From Ruegeria atlantica (GTDB taxonomy: Bacteria > Pseudomonadota > Alphaproteobacteria > Rhodobacterales > Rhodobacteraceae), in the NCBI RefSeq assembly GCF_013033965.1, contig NZ_WQFE01000009.1:149832-213831 (forward strand): DNA of 64,000 nucleotides, in the 5' to 3' direction. Under the pieces are notes generated by a model. That model was not told where the DNA came from. It searched no databases and saw nothing but the letters and a program-made list of their open reading frames with translations. Below are positions 1 through 9,182 of this stretch, piece after piece; position 1 is the first letter of the stretch; every line of letters begins with the position of its first letter. A program made the translations under genes and the position numbers.

Positions 1-511
1 GGACCTCGTATCGCACCGGTGTCGAGTCAGCGGCCCCAACGATGGTCATCGGCAGGCGTCCCCCAGAGCGGCCCACCGATTGCGTGCCAAACAGCGCCAG
101 TGGATCTGTGACCCGCGCCATCGGGCGTTTGTTCAGGCTGGCATCGCCGGTAAAGGTTGCCGTGATCGGACAGGTCGCCATCGCGCCCATGATCAAACGA
201 ACGCCAGTGCCTGAGTTGCCGCAATCAATCACCTGATCGGGTTCGGCAAATCCACCGACACCTACACCGTGCACGGTCCACTCACCGCCACCGTGATCGG
301 TGACCTCGGCCCCAAAGGCGCGCATGGCCTTGGCGGTGTCCAGAACGTCCTCGCCTTCCAATAGGCCCGAGATTTTAGTCTCACCCACGGCCATCGCCCC
401 CAGGATCAACGACCGGTGCGAGATCGACTTGTCGCCGGGTACCTCTGCCGTGCCGGTCAACGGGCCGCAGGGATGCGAGGTCATCGGGATGGGCGTGCCG
501 TGTCCGGACAT
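1..511 (-). CDS. aroA: 3-phosphoshikimate 1-carboxyvinyltransferase (EPSP synthase), N-terminal part, cut by window edge
   Basis: Only the first ~170 codons are present; the gene runs off the left edge. The protein starts [16 protein letters not shown] and shows the EPSP-synthase N-terminal block [16 protein letters not shown] (substrate-binding Lys-Ser) near residues 26-41, then [15 protein letters not shown], the second conserved loop. It joins shikimate-3-phosphate and PEP in the cytoplasmic shikimate pathway. The ATG at 511 has a GGAG-like sequence just upstream on the minus strand. The 68 bp between it and trmB carry no gene. Identification is firm for the visible half; class I versus class II (glyphosate sensitivity) cannot be judged from it. 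Confidence 0.93.
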   Translation of the reverse strand, partial: MSGHGTPIPMTSHPCGPLTGTAEVPGDKSISHRSLILGAMAVGETKISGLLEGEDVLDTAKAMRAFGAEVTDHGGGEWTVHGVGVGGFAEPDQVIDCGNSGTGVRLIMGAMATCPITATFTGDASLNKRPMARVTDPLALFGTQSVGRSGGRLPMTIVGAADSTPVRYEV

Positions 512-579
512 GGGGGCTCCTGTTTTCGCTATCAGTCCAAGGCGAATTAGCGAATTGGGGCCGGTTGGTCCAGCCGCAA

Positions 580-1290
580 TCAGCCTTTGCGGCGGAAGGT
601 CAGATAATGCGGCGTGCGGCCCTCGCGTAGGGCTTTCTGTTCATAGCGGGTGGAAATCCAATCCTCCCACGGCTCGCGCCAATCTTGGGGACGCTCAGCA
701 AGCCATTCGAACCCGGCGCGAGGCACCTCTTCCAGAGTCTGGCGCACATAGTCAGGAATGTCCGTGGCAACTCGGAAAATCGATCCCGGCTTCAGCGCGC
801 GGGCCAACGGCTCCAGATGTTCCTGCGTCACGAAACGGCGACGGTGGTGCCGTGTCTTGGGCCAGGGGTCCGGGTACAGCAGGAAGGCGCGCGAGATGCT
901 GGCCTCGGGCAGTACATCGAACAAATCGCGCGCATCGCCCGGATGCACGGCCAGGTTTTCGACGCCCGCTTTACGAATTTTTCCCAACAGCATCGCGACG
1001 CCGTTGATATACGGCTCGGCCCCGATGATCCCGATATCCGGGTTGCTTGCGGCCTGATGCACCAGATGCTCACCCCCGCCGAAGCCGACCTCAAGCCAGA
1101 CGTCCTTGCCACCGAACAGCGCGTGCAAGTCCAACGGATGGCGTTCTGGATTGGTTTCCCAGTCCACCGCACCGGGTGACAATGCATCAAGGTCTTCGTT
1201 CAGATACGTCTTTTGGCTGGGCTTCAGGGTTTTCCCTTTGAAGCGGCCATAAAAGTTTCTGCGCGGGCGTTGTGGGGTCTGGGTGCTCAT
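580..1290 (-). CDS. trmB: tRNA (guanine-N7-)-methyltransferase
   Basis: A SAM-dependent enzyme that makes m7G46 in tRNA. The SAM-binding loop [16 protein letters not shown] lies near residues 63-78, and the TrmB signature [15 protein letters not shown] near the middle. About 236 aa from the ATG at 1290 ([20 protein letters not shown]), which gives the usual length and N-terminus. In-frame ATGs at 1302 and 1344 would add 4 or 18 atypical residues, and none has a clear Shine-Dalgarno. It follows metK on the same strand but a strong terminator lies between them, so its own promoter or read-through is needed. Confidence 0.95.
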   Translation of the reverse strand: MSTQTPQRPRRNFYGRFKGKTLKPSQKTYLNEDLDALSPGAVDWETNPERHPLDLHALFGGKDVWLEVGFGGGEHLVHQAASNPDIGIIGAEPYINGVAMLLGKIRKAGVENLAVHPGDARDLFDVLPEASISRAFLLYPDPWPKTRHHRRRFVTQEHLEPLARALKPGSIFRVATDIPDYVRQTLEEVPRAGFEWLAERPQDWREPWEDWISTRYEQKALREGRTPHYLTFRRKG

Positions 1291-1352
1291 GGCGGTGGCC
1301 ATACTGCGACGCCGAGGTTGGTTCAAGAGGGGCGTGGCAATCACCGACCCTT

Positions 1353-1381
1353 AAAAAAGCGCGCCGCTATTGGCGCGCTTT
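1353..1381 (-). terminator. Rho-independent terminator after metK
   Basis: On the minus strand, AAAGCGCGCC pairs perfectly with GGCGCGCTTT across a six-base loop, and the stem runs into six T. It starts 11 bases after the metK stop codon and is a textbook intrinsic terminator for metK transcripts. Confidence 0.92.
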
Positions 1382-1392
1382 ATCGTTTTGGG

Positions 1393-2574
1393 TCAGACGG
1401 CAGCTTTCAACGCATCGACCAGATCGATGCGTTCCCAGCTAAAGCCGCCATCCGCATCGGGCTCACGCCCGAAGTGGCCATAGGCTGCGGTACGCTGGTA
1501 GATGGGCTTGTTCATTTGCAGGTGCTGGCGGATGCCGCGCGGTGTCAGGTCCATTACCTGACCAACGGCATTCTCGATTTCAGCGTTCGAGATTTCGCCG
1601 GTTCCGTGCGCGTCTGCATAGATCGACAACGGCTTGGATACGCCGATCGCATAGCTCAGCTGGATCGTGCAGCGTTCCGCCATCCCGGCAGCAACCACGT
1701 TCTTGGCCAGATAGCGCGCGGCGTAAGCGGCCGAGCGGTCTACTTTGGTCGGGTCTTTGCCCGAAAACGCGCCACCACCATGGGGTGCGGCACCGCCATA
1801 GGTGTCCACGATGATCTTACGACCGGTCAGCCCGGCATCGCCGTCGGGACCGCCGATAACGAACTTGCCCGTAGGATTGACGTGCCATTCGGTTTCGTTG
1901 CTCAACCACCCATCGGGCAGGGTTTCACGAATGTAAGGTTCGACAATCGCACGGATGTCGGCCGAGCTCAGCGTTTCGTCCAGGTGCTGGGTCGACAACA
2001 CGATCGAGCTGACGCCCACTGGCTTACCATCGCGATAAACGACCGACAGCTGCGATTTCGCATCTGGGCCAAGCGCGGGTTCGCTGCCATTCTTGCGTAC
2101 TTCGGCAAGGCGACGCAGGATCGCGTGCGAATACTGGATCGGTGCTGGCATCAGAGCCGGCGTTTCCGTTGTCGCATAACCGAACATGATGCCCTGGTCA
2201 CCGGCACCTTCGTCCTTGTCTGCGGCTGCATCGACGCCTTGAGCAATATGCGCAGACTGTTCATGCAGCAGGTTTGTCACCTCGACAGTTTCGTGGTGGA
2301 ACTTGTCCTGCTCATAGCCGATATCTTTGATACAGGCGCGGGCGATCTCATCGATGCGGCCCATGTAATCGTGCAGCTTTTCCTGATCAGACAGACCTAC
2401 TTCACCGCCGATGACAACCCGGTCGGTCGTAGCAAAGGTTTCGCACGCCACGCGCGCTTCGGGTTCTTCATTAAGAAATGCGTCAAGTACGGCATCGGAA
2501 ATCCGGTCACAGACCTTATCCGGGTGCCCTTCGGAAACGGACTCCGAAGTAAATGTGTAGTTCTGTCGGGACAT
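1393..2574 (-). CDS. metK: S-adenosylmethionine synthetase
   Basis: Makes SAM from methionine and ATP. The 393-aa protein has the family motifs: [18 protein letters not shown] near the N-terminus, [12 protein letters not shown] (ATP-binding) around residue 120, and the P-loop-like [19 protein letters not shown] around 265-285. The start at 2574 ([16 protein letters not shown]) is the standard N-terminus and has GGAG seven bases upstream. Longer in-frame readings would translate the riboswitch. A SAM/SAH riboswitch covers the leader and includes the ribosome-binding site, so feedback at translation initiation is expected. A terminator follows the gene. Confidence 0.98.
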   Translation of the reverse strand: MSRQNYTFTSESVSEGHPDKVCDRISDAVLDAFLNEEPEARVACETFATTDRVVIGGEVGLSDQEKLHDYMGRIDEIARACIKDIGYEQDKFHHETVEVTNLLHEQSAHIAQGVDAAADKDEGAGDQGIMFGYATTETPALMPAPIQYSHAILRRLAEVRKNGSEPALGPDAKSQLSVVYRDGKPVGVSSIVLSTQHLDETLSSADIRAIVEPYIRETLPDGWLSNETEWHVNPTGKFVIGGPDGDAGLTGRKIIVDTYGGAAPHGGGAFSGKDPTKVDRSAAYAARYLAKNVVAAGMAERCTIQLSYAIGVSKPLSIYADAHGTGEISNAEIENAVGQVMDLTPRGIRQHLQMNKPIYQRTAAYGHFGREPDADGGFSWERIDLVDALKAAV

Positions 2575-2579
2575 GAATG

Positions 2580-2625
2580 TGCTCCATTGAGATTTCCCCA
2601 TCACGCCAGGAAGCCGTTGCGATGA
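2580..2625 (-). promoter_or_regulatory. SAM/SAH riboswitch in the metK leader
   Basis: On the minus strand the leader reads CATCGCAACGGCTTCCTGGC then GTGATG, a spacer, and AATGGAGCAC before the ATG. CATC.GC/GTGATG closes a short stem around the conserved core ACGGCUUCCUGGCGUG, and the downstream AUGGAGCA contains the Shine-Dalgarno. This agrees with the SAM/SAH riboswitch consensus as I remember it (an aptamer known from Rhodobacterales in front of metK), in which ligand binding forms a pseudoknot that hides the ribosome-binding site. The match was made by eye, not by a covariance model. Confidence 0.9.
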
Positions 2626-2634
2626 GCATGCAAC

Positions 2635-2663
2635 GGGATACGCACCAAGAAACACAGCGTCAA
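2635..2663 (-). promoter_or_regulatory. Candidate sigma-70 promoter for metK
   Basis: On the minus strand, TTGACG (2663-2658) is followed after exactly 17 bases by TATCCC (2640-2635). The -35 box is good and the -10 box weak. It sits between the lnt stop codon at 2671 and the riboswitch, as a dedicated metK promoter should. Confidence 0.55.
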
Positions 2664-2670
2664 TCCGAAA

Positions 2671-4167
2671 TTACTGCTGATGTCCTCTAGCGTTGCGCCA
2701 AAACAGCGCAAAGAGCGCCAACAGCACGACGAAGACCGGGCCATCACCCAGTCGGGCGTACACCGTCGGGGCCAGCGGGTTCGGCAATGTCGCATCGACA
2801 AAACCAGCCTGCCCCAGCGGCAGGGCCTGCGTGATCCGGCCCAGCGGGTCAATCATGGCGGACACACCGGTATTGGCCGACCGCATCATTGGCAGCCCTT
2901 GCTCAATCGCGCGCATTTGGGCCTGTGCCAGATGCTGATACGGCCCCGAGCGCGTGCCAAACCATGCGTCGTTGGTGATCTGCAACAGAAAATCGGCGCG
3001 ACCCGGCGCCGACAAGACGTCCTGTGTAAAGACCGCCTCGTAGCAAATAAGCGGCAGTGCCTTTCCCAGCTTGCCAGCGTCCATCAGCGCCGCGCCGGGT
3101 CCGGCGCTAAAGCCGTTGCCGGTGGTGGCGGCCATGCCGTAGACCCCGAACCGCGCCAACACCTCACCAAACGGGACATATTCCCCGAAGGGTGCCAGGT
3201 GGTGCTTGTCGTACAGCCCCTGCTGCCGGCCATCCTCATCCAGATAGATCATCGAGTTGTAGATGCGCGGGCCGTCCCCCCTTTGAATACCCAGAAATAC
3301 CGGGGTTCCCTCCGCCGCGTCGGCGATTGCGGCCAGATAAGGTTGCGCGCTGCCCAGCCACGCAGGAACCGAGGTTTCCGGCCAGATAATCAAATCCGGT
3401 TGCGGTGCTGCGGCCGTGAACTCAACCTGACGGGCAAAGAAAAGCGGGGCGTAGTCCGGATCCCACTTCTGGTGTTGCGGCGCGTTGGGCTGAATGATGC
3501 GCACGACATGGTCGGTTTCTGTAACCACTGGGCGCGACGTAGAATAAACCAATGCTAAACACGCGGCTCCGACAGTCAGGCTTAACGGCGCGACATAGTC
3601 ATCGCGCTGCGACAGCGCGGCCCCAAGTGGCAAAGTCGCCAGCAAAGTTACCGCACCCAGCCCATATGGCCCGAACAGGGACAAAAGCTGAGCCACCGGT
3701 GTGTCCACCCAAACCTGCGCCAGCCCAGCCCAAGGGAAACCTGTCAGAACATACCCTCGGGCTAATTCCAGAAGGGATATCGAAAGCGCCAGAAACACAG
3801 CCTGTGATACAGCTTGGCCGTCATGGCGTCGCACCAGCCAAAAGGCAAGCGCCCAAAACAGCGCGAGGCCGCCCGCCATGAACGTCAGCGCAAATGGCGC
3901 CATCCATGCGTGACGCTGGGCATCAACAAGGAACGGCTCGACAATCCAACTAAGTGCATGCGCGAAATACCCGGTCGCAAAGGCCCACCCCACCCAAGCT
4001 GCCCTCGCCCGCGTCTCGGTCGTCAAAAACAAGGGCGACAGCAGGACTAATGCAATCACGGTAGCTGGCCAAATACCAAATGGGGCCAACCCGAACGCCG
4101 CGATCGCGCCCAGCAGCGCCGCGAGCACTAATCGCAACCAAAACGGCCAACCCCGCGCAGGGTTCAT
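2671..4167 (-). CDS. lnt: Apolipoprotein N-acyltransferase
   Basis: The last step of lipoprotein maturation: transfers an acyl chain to the N-terminal cysteine at the periplasmic face of the inner membrane. The 498-aa protein has six or more hydrophobic segments in its first ~200 residues, then a carbon-nitrogen hydrolase domain. The nitrilase-type triad is visible: Glu in IWPETSVPAWLG, Lys in YDKHHLAPFGEYVPFG and Cys in PLICYEAVF. A final membrane segment ends the protein. Its ATG overlaps the end of the upstream corC-like gene (ATGA), so the two are translationally coupled. The ybeY-corC-lnt order is common in proteobacteria. Confidence 0.96.
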   Translation of the reverse strand: MNPARGWPFWLRLVLAALLGAIAAFGLAPFGIWPATVIALVLLSPLFLTTETRARAAWVGWAFATGYFAHALSWIVEPFLVDAQRHAWMAPFALTFMAGGLALFWALAFWLVRRHDGQAVSQAVFLALSISLLELARGYVLTGFPWAGLAQVWVDTPVAQLLSLFGPYGLGAVTLLATLPLGAALSQRDDYVAPLSLTVGAACLALVYSTSRPVVTETDHVVRIIQPNAPQHQKWDPDYAPLFFARQVEFTAAAPQPDLIIWPETSVPAWLGSAQPYLAAIADAAEGTPVFLGIQRGDGPRIYNSMIYLDEDGRQQGLYDKHHLAPFGEYVPFGEVLARFGVYGMAATTGNGFSAGPGAALMDAGKLGKALPLICYEAVFTQDVLSAPGRADFLLQITNDAWFGTRSGPYQHLAQAQMRAIEQGLPMMRSANTGVSAMIDPLGRITQALPLGQAGFVDATLPNPLAPTVYARLGDGPVFVVLLALFALFWRNARGHQQ

Positions 4168-5051
4168 TCAACGCGATCCGGTAACATGACACGCAGGCGC
4201 TTGATCCGGCGGGGATCGGCGTCCATCACCTCGAACTCAGGACCCTCGGGGTGCAAGACAACCTCACCTCGCGCAGGAACGCGACCCGACAGCATAAAGA
4301 CCAACCCGCCCAACGTGTCGATTTCTTCCTCGTCCACGTCTTCGTGACTGGTCAGAGAACGCCCGATCTCGGCCTCGAACTCTTCCAACGGAACACGGGC
4401 CTGCACAACATAGCAACCGGGCTTTTCCTGAACCCAAAGCTGGCCCTCGTCGGCATCGTGTTCATCGGCGATTTCGCCAACCACCTGTTCGATCAAGTCC
4501 TCAATCGACACAAGACCGTCAACGCCACCATATTCATCGATCACCAACGCCATATGGCGACGTTCGGTCTGCATCTTAGTCAACAAAACGCCAATGGGCA
4601 TTGATGGCGGAACAAACAGCAACGTGCGCAGCATCGAGACCAGGTCGAACTCTGGCCCCGAGCCGTTGAAACCGTGCGTAAGCGCAAAATCCTTTAGGTG
4701 AACAAACCCCAAGGGCGTATCGAGTGTTCCCTCGTAAACCGGGATACGGGACAGACCACTGTCGCGGAAGACCTGCGCCAGCTCATCCTTGCTAATCGTT
4801 GATGGCACGGACACGATTTCTGCCGTGGGAATGGCTACATCCTCGACCCGCATGCGCCGCAAGTTGATCATGCCGCGGGGCTGAACCATGTCGACCTCAT
4901 GTCCATTGGCCGCGTTGACCTCATCGTCGCTCTGCGGCGAGAACGCGTCCACTATTCGAGAAAAGAAACCAGCTTTTTCGCTGCCATTTTCACCGCTGTC
5001 CTTCGGTTGCGCGCTATGCGCCGCCATAGAACTGCCGTCTGTATCGCCCAT
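4164..5051 (-). CDS. corC: CBS-domain CorC/HlyC-like protein
   Basis: 295 aa. Two CBS domains occupy roughly residues 65-190 (TISKDELAQVFRDSGLSRIP opens the first; the second contains MALVIDEYGGVDGLVSIEDL). A C-terminal CorC/HlyC transporter-associated domain follows (WVQEKPGCYVVQARVPLEEF). There are no membrane spans, as in CorC. The family is tied to Mg2+/Co2+ efflux or to envelope integrity; the exact role in alphaproteobacteria is unsettled. It lies between ybeY and lnt in the conserved operon. The first ~45 residues are polar and poorly conserved, so the ATG at 5051 is likely but not certain. Confidence 0.88.
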   Translation of the reverse strand: MGDTDGSSMAAHSAQPKDSGENGSEKAGFFSRIVDAFSPQSDDEVNAANGHEVDMVQPRGMINLRRMRVEDVAIPTAEIVSVPSTISKDELAQVFRDSGLSRIPVYEGTLDTPLGFVHLKDFALTHGFNGSGPEFDLVSMLRTLLFVPPSMPIGVLLTKMQTERRHMALVIDEYGGVDGLVSIEDLIEQVVGEIADEHDADEGQLWVQEKPGCYVVQARVPLEEFEAEIGRSLTSHEDVDEEEIDTLGGLVFMLSGRVPARGEVVLHPEGPEFEVMDADPRRIKRLRVMLPDRVE

Positions 5052-5087
5052 AATCCTGTTCCAAATGATCGGCCAATCCGGCCCTTA

Positions 5088-5582
5088 CTATATATTATAT
5101 GGGTCATCTATACCCATTTTGCCAAGTATCTCGACTTCGAGACCTTCCATCAAAGTAGCGTCAGGGTCACGGATGTGATCATAACCCAGCAAGTGCAACG
5201 TTCCATGGACGATCAAATGTGTGACGTGATCGTCCATGCTCTTGTCGGCGTCAGCCGCTTCGCTTGCGCAGGTATCAAAGGAAATCGCAATGTCGCCCAG
5301 TGCAATTTCGCCTGTGAAATCTGGCATAGGAAGTGTCGGTCTCTGCCCCGCTTTGTCAGCGGCCAGATCTTCGGCCGGCCAACTGAGCACATTGGTCGGT
5401 GTGGGCTTTTCCCTAAATTCGGCGTTCAGGTCTGCAATTCGCGCATCATCACAGGCCAGCAGGCTTATTTCGCACAAATCAGCGTCCAGATCGCAATAGT
5501 CCAACACTGCCTGAATAGCGCGCGTCGCCAACGGCTCCAGCCCCTGCCAGCGGGCATCCTCAATCGTCAGTTCAAGGTTCAT
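5088..5582 (-). CDS. ybeY: Endoribonuclease YbeY (rRNA maturation)
   Basis: A single-strand endoribonuclease acting in 16S rRNA 3'-end maturation and ribosome quality control. The 164-aa protein has the zinc site [15 protein letters not shown], which is the H-x3-H-x5-H pattern of the family, near residues 127-141. The usual NVLSWPAED stretch lies before it. It sits downstream of phoH and upstream of corC, the widespread phoH-ybeY-corC-lnt order. No unusual features. Confidence 0.96.
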   Translation of the reverse strand: MNLELTIEDARWQGLEPLATRAIQAVLDYCDLDADLCEISLLACDDARIADLNAEFREKPTPTNVLSWPAEDLAADKAGQRPTLPMPDFTGEIALGDIAISFDTCASEAADADKSMDDHVTHLIVHGTLHLLGYDHIRDPDATLMEGLEVEILGKMGIDDPYNI

Positions 5583-5615
5583 GTCACCACGCCCAAAGCC
5601 TGCGGCCGTTGACGA

Positions 5616-6638
5616 TTATCCCGTCTCACGGCCCGAGTCGGCCTCATACGCTTCGATAATGGCGGCGACAAGCGGATGGCGCACAACATCCTTGGACGTG
5701 AAATAGTTGAAGCTGATATTCGGGATCGTACTCAGCAAACGTTCGGCATCCGCTAGCCCAGATTGAACGCCGCGCGGCAGGTCGACCTGTGAGCGGTCGC
5801 CGGTGATCACCATCCGGCTTCCTTCACCCAAACGCGTCAGGAACATCTTCATCTGCATCGTGGTGGCGTTTTGCGCCTCATCCAGAACAACAAATGCATT
5901 CGCCAGCGTCCGCCCCCGCATGAAAGCCAGCGGCGCGATTTCGATTCGCTTTTCTTCAATCAGCTTGGCCAGCTGCTTGCCGGGCAGAAAATCGTTCAGC
6001 GCGTCGTACAAAGGCTGCATGTACGGATCGACTTTGTCCTTCATGTCGCCGGGCAGATAGCCCAGCTTTTCGCCAGCCTCTACAGCGGGTCGGCTCAGGA
6101 TGATCCTATCTACATGGCCGCCGATAAACATCGATACACCGGCGGCGACAGCAAGGTAGGTCTTACCGGTACCAGCGGGACCAATCCCGAAGGCCAGTTC
6201 GTTCTGAAAAAGAGACTGAACGTATGCCTTTTGCGCATCCGTGCGCGGCTCAACCAGTTTTTTGCGTGTCTTGATTTCGACGGTGCCGCCCTTGAACATC
6301 TCAAGCTGGTCACCATCGCGGCTACCGGTTCCCGTCTCAGAACCGCCCATCCGCAGTTCGCGGTCCACATCGGCGGCTTCAACATCGCGCCCGCCTTCAA
6401 GACGGGTATACAAAGCCTGCAAAACTTCGATGGCTTGCTTTTGGGCGTCTTCATCCCCCATCACAGCCAGCTGATTCCCGCGGCGCACGATCTGGACGGA
6501 CAGCTTTTGTTCGATATCAGTCAGATTGCGGTCATATTCTCCGCACAGGTCTATCAACAATCGGTTATCTGGAAACTCAACAAACGCTTCGCGCTGAGGT
6601 ATTTCATCTTGCGGTGGGGTAAGGGCACCGATGGCCAA
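5616..6638 (-). CDS. phoH: PhoH-family ATPase
   Basis: A cytoplasmic P-loop ATPase of the PhoH/YbeZ family, which works with YbeY in RNA metabolism. Walker A GPAGTGKTYLAVAAG lies in the middle and Walker B AFVVLDEAQNAT later; the TGDRSQVDLPRG helicase-like motif follows. I place the start at the TTG at 6638 because AGGAG precedes it by six bases. Another in-frame TTG at 6698 would add 20 residues but lacks such a signal. No in-frame ATG fits. The length from 6638 is 340 aa. Confidence 0.9.
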   Translation of the reverse strand: MAIGALTPPQDEIPQREAFVEFPDNRLLIDLCGEYDRNLTDIEQKLSVQIVRRGNQLAVMGDEDAQKQAIEVLQALYTRLEGGRDVEAADVDRELRMGGSETGTGSRDGDQLEMFKGGTVEIKTRKKLVEPRTDAQKAYVQSLFQNELAFGIGPAGTGKTYLAVAAGVSMFIGGHVDRIILSRPAVEAGEKLGYLPGDMKDKVDPYMQPLYDALNDFLPGKQLAKLIEEKRIEIAPLAFMRGRTLANAFVVLDEAQNATTMQMKMFLTRLGEGSRMVITGDRSQVDLPRGVQSGLADAERLLSTIPNISFNYFTSKDVVRHPLVAAIIEAYEADSGRETG

Positions 6639-6794
6639 TCCGCTCTCCTGTCTTGGCGTTTCATCCCAAGCGTAGACAGGAACACTTGGTGGGCGCAAGC
6701 CACAGTTTCATTTTTTCCCGCCCGGATGACAAAACCGCCGATGCACCCCGCATAACGAGAAGTGTCAACAAGCGCAGCTGTTTCAAGTGAACTG

Positions 6795-7574
6795 TCAGAA
6801 CCGGTAGTTCAAGCCTAGCTTCAAACCGCGGTATTTCGGCGTCGACCTGGTCGAGGTTCCGTTACCAAAATCCACGTTTTCCGCGCTGAACTGGACATAT
6901 TCATATTCGCCGCTGATCGACCAGTTTTCTGTCAGATTATGCTCGACCCCGATGCTGGCGGAAAACCCGTTCCGTCGGCCGCCACTTTCAAAAAACTGAG
7001 AGCCCCCTCCGGATGACTGCCTGCTGGTTGTGGTAACGTCGCCATTCACATAACCAGCTGACACAAAGTACAAAACGGTACCGCTTTTGTTGGTCAAACC
7101 ATTGCGGAGTCGAATCGAAAACACGTCTGATATTTCCGACCCGCCTGTGACCGGTTGCCCCCCAATCTGGTTAGTCGCGTCATCACTGAGCGAGCCGAAT
7201 TCATATCCAAGCTCGACCCCATAAACATAGTCGCGACCGCCGCGCGCTGGCAAAACGCCGCGCCACCCTGCGCGCACGCCGCCCAGTGTGCCGCTCAGGT
7301 CCAAGTCGCCAACTTCTGAGGTTCCGCTGGGTCCGGTCAGGCCAAATCGATCGTCGCCCCCAAACGCATAGGCACCTGTTGTGCCCAGATAAAAGACACT
7401 GACGTCACTGCCGAACCGTTTTGGATTGATGACAATAGGATCAGAAACACCTTGATCCAGATTGCCTGCTGTGGTCACGCCGGGAAACACCGAAAAAGCG
7501 AATGCGGCGGTCAGGGCGGATGTCAACAACCGCCCGGTTAAACGTTTCAAAGTCTTCACTCGTACCCTTTCCAT
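6795..7574 (-). CDS. Outer-membrane beta-barrel protein (porin-family / Omp25-like)
   Basis: 259 aa with a signal peptide (basic KTLKRLTGRLL, then hydrophobic, AxA-like cleavage before GNLDQG). The rest shows alternating beta-strand patterning with Gly-rich loops and ends in KYRGLKLGLNYRF; a terminal Phe is typical of outer-membrane barrels. It resembles the small opacity/Omp25 class, probably eight strands. The GTG at 7559 is an alternative start and has GAAAGG six bases upstream; it would leave the signal peptide intact. It lies between miaB and phoH. Function beyond an envelope protein is unknown. Confidence 0.8.
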   Translation of the reverse strand: MERVRVKTLKRLTGRLLTSALTAAFAFSVFPGVTTAGNLDQGVSDPIVINPKRFGSDVSVFYLGTTGAYAFGGDDRFGLTGPSGTSEVGDLDLSGTLGGVRAGWRGVLPARGGRDYVYGVELGYEFGSLSDDATNQIGGQPVTGGSEISDVFSIRLRNGLTNKSGTVLYFVSAGYVNGDVTTTSRQSSGGGSQFFESGGRRNGFSASIGVEHNLTENWSISGEYEYVQFSAENVDFGNGTSTRSTPKYRGLKLGLNYRF

Positions 7575-7655
7575 TCACCGACCTGCTCATCCCATCGGCA
7601 AGAGATAAGGTTTTCTAAGGGCCCAAAACAACAAGCCCCTAAACAACCTGATTTT

Positions 7656-7726
7656 CTCGGAACATAATTCCGAGTAATAAATCAAGGGTAAATTTGGAAT
7701 TAACAAAACCGTATGGTTTCCAAATT
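7656..7726. repeat. Two inverted repeats between the barrel-protein gene and miaB
   Basis: Repeat one is CTCGGAA-cataa-TTCCGAG (7656-7674), perfect seven-base arms. Repeat two is AATTTGGAA (7691-7699) with TTCCAAATT (7718-7726), perfect nine-base arms, and inside them AAACC-GTAT-GGTTT (7706-7719). On the minus strand repeat two begins 17 bases after the miaB stop and is followed by TTT-containing sequence, so it may be a weak AT-rich terminator. Repeat one could be an operator for the barrel-protein gene. Confidence 0.5.
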
Positions 7727-7742
7727 CTGAATAACGGATGCG

Positions 7743-9062
7743 TTACCGCAACGCGCCGGCCAAGGAATTTGCGCCCGATGAGGTAATCCGTACATCCCGC
7801 AATTCGCCCACGGCGACATCGGCGTCGGACACGTGAACCGAATGAAGATACTCGGATTTTCCGACCATCTGCCCTTGCAGGCGACCAGGTTTTTCAAACA
7901 AAACTTTGACGTTTCGCCCAACCATCGCGTCCTGAATTTCGCGTTGGTGACGGGTGATCAACGCCTGAAGACGCTGCAAGCGGTCATCTGCCGCCTTCGG
8001 ATCAACCTGAGACCTCTCTGCGGCCGGGGTTCCAGGGCGCGTCGAATACTTGAACGAATAGGCGTAGCCGTATTTGACCTCTTCCACCAGATCCAGAGTG
8101 GCTTGAAAGTCCTCTTCGGTCTCTTCCGGGAACCCGACGATAAAGTCACCGGACATCACGATATCCGGACGTGCGGCGCGGATACGCTCAATCAGGCGCA
8201 GATAGCTCTCGGCGGTGTGGCTGCGATTCATCCGCTTGAGGATACGGTCTGACCCCGATTGAACCGGCAGGTGCAGATAAGGCATCAGCTTTTCGCAGGT
8301 CCCGTGCGCTTCGATCAGGTCATCAGCCATGTCGTTAGGATGCGACGTGGTGAACCGGATTCGCTCCAGCCCATCGACTTTGTTCAATTCCCAAATCAAA
8401 CCGGCCAATGTCATGTCACCGTTTGGGCCAGCCCCGTGATAAGCGTTGACGTTCTGCCCCAGCAGAGTGATTTCGCGCACACCGCGTTCAACCAGGTCGT
8501 TTGCTTCACGCAGGATGCGATCCGCCGGGCGGCTGACCTCTGCACCACGGGTGTAAGGCACAACACAGAAGGCACAGAATTTGTCACAGCCTTCCTGCAC
8601 CGTCAAAAATGCGGTTGGTCCGCGCTTGGCCTTGGGACGACCTTTGAGTTTCTCGAATTTGTCCTCTTCGGGAAAGTCGGTGTCCAGAGCCTTTTCACCG
8701 GCACGCGTCTTGGCCTCCATCTCGGGCAGACGGTGATAGCTTTGTGGTCCCACGACCAAGTCCACCATGGGTTGGCGGCGCATGATCTCTTCACCCTCGG
8801 CCTGCGCGACACATCCGGCAACGCCGATCTTCAGATCGGGTTTTTCGGTCTTCAACCCCTTGAATCGGCCCAGTTCCGAATAGATTTTCTCAGCCGCTTT
8901 TTCCCGGATGTGGCAGGTGTTCAACAGGATCATATCCGCGTCATCGGGAGTTTTCGTTTCCACGTATCCCTGGCCACCCAACGTTTCCGCCATACGCTCG
9001 CTGTCGTATACGTTCATCTGACAACCATAGGTCTTGATGTACAGCTTTTTAGGTTCTGACAT
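7743..9062 (-). CDS. miaB: tRNA-2-methylthio-N6-dimethylallyladenosine synthase
   Basis: A radical-SAM methylthiotransferase that modifies A37 of tRNAs reading UNN codons. The N-terminal UPF0004 domain begins [19 protein letters not shown]. The radical-SAM cluster motif [15 protein letters not shown] (Cx3Cx2C) is near residue 155. A C-terminal TRAM domain holds [20 protein letters not shown]. The start at 9062 ([14 protein letters not shown]) is the family-like N-terminus; a longer reading from 9107 adds 15 unlikely residues. It heads the conserved miaB-phoH-ybeY-corC-lnt series. Confidence 0.97.
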   Translation of the reverse strand: MSEPKKLYIKTYGCQMNVYDSERMAETLGGQGYVETKTPDDADMILLNTCHIREKAAEKIYSELGRFKGLKTEKPDLKIGVAGCVAQAEGEEIMRRQPMVDLVVGPQSYHRLPEMEAKTRAGEKALDTDFPEEDKFEKLKGRPKAKRGPTAFLTVQEGCDKFCAFCVVPYTRGAEVSRPADRILREANDLVERGVREITLLGQNVNAYHGAGPNGDMTLAGLIWELNKVDGLERIRFTTSHPNDMADDLIEAHGTCEKLMPYLHLPVQSGSDRILKRMNRSHTAESYLRLIERIRAARPDIVMSGDFIVGFPEETEEDFQATLDLVEEVKYGYAYSFKYSTRPGTPAAERSQVDPKAADDRLQRLQALITRHQREIQDAMVGRNVKVLFEKPGRLQGQMVGKSEYLHSVHVSDADVAVGELRDVRITSSGANSLAGALR

Positions 9063-9182
9063 GAAAACGGCCTTTGCATTCGCGGGACCGGCGTCGTCTA
9101 TACCCAACGAACGCCGCTTGCAATGCCGACGCGATTACCCGATTTTGGCCCGAAACTCCAGCAAGGCGGCGGCGGACAGGCA

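Noticed and set aside
1213..2625. 470-codon plus-strand frame opposite metK
   Set aside because: It is the antisense shadow of metK and its riboswitch; the minus strand has all MetK motifs.
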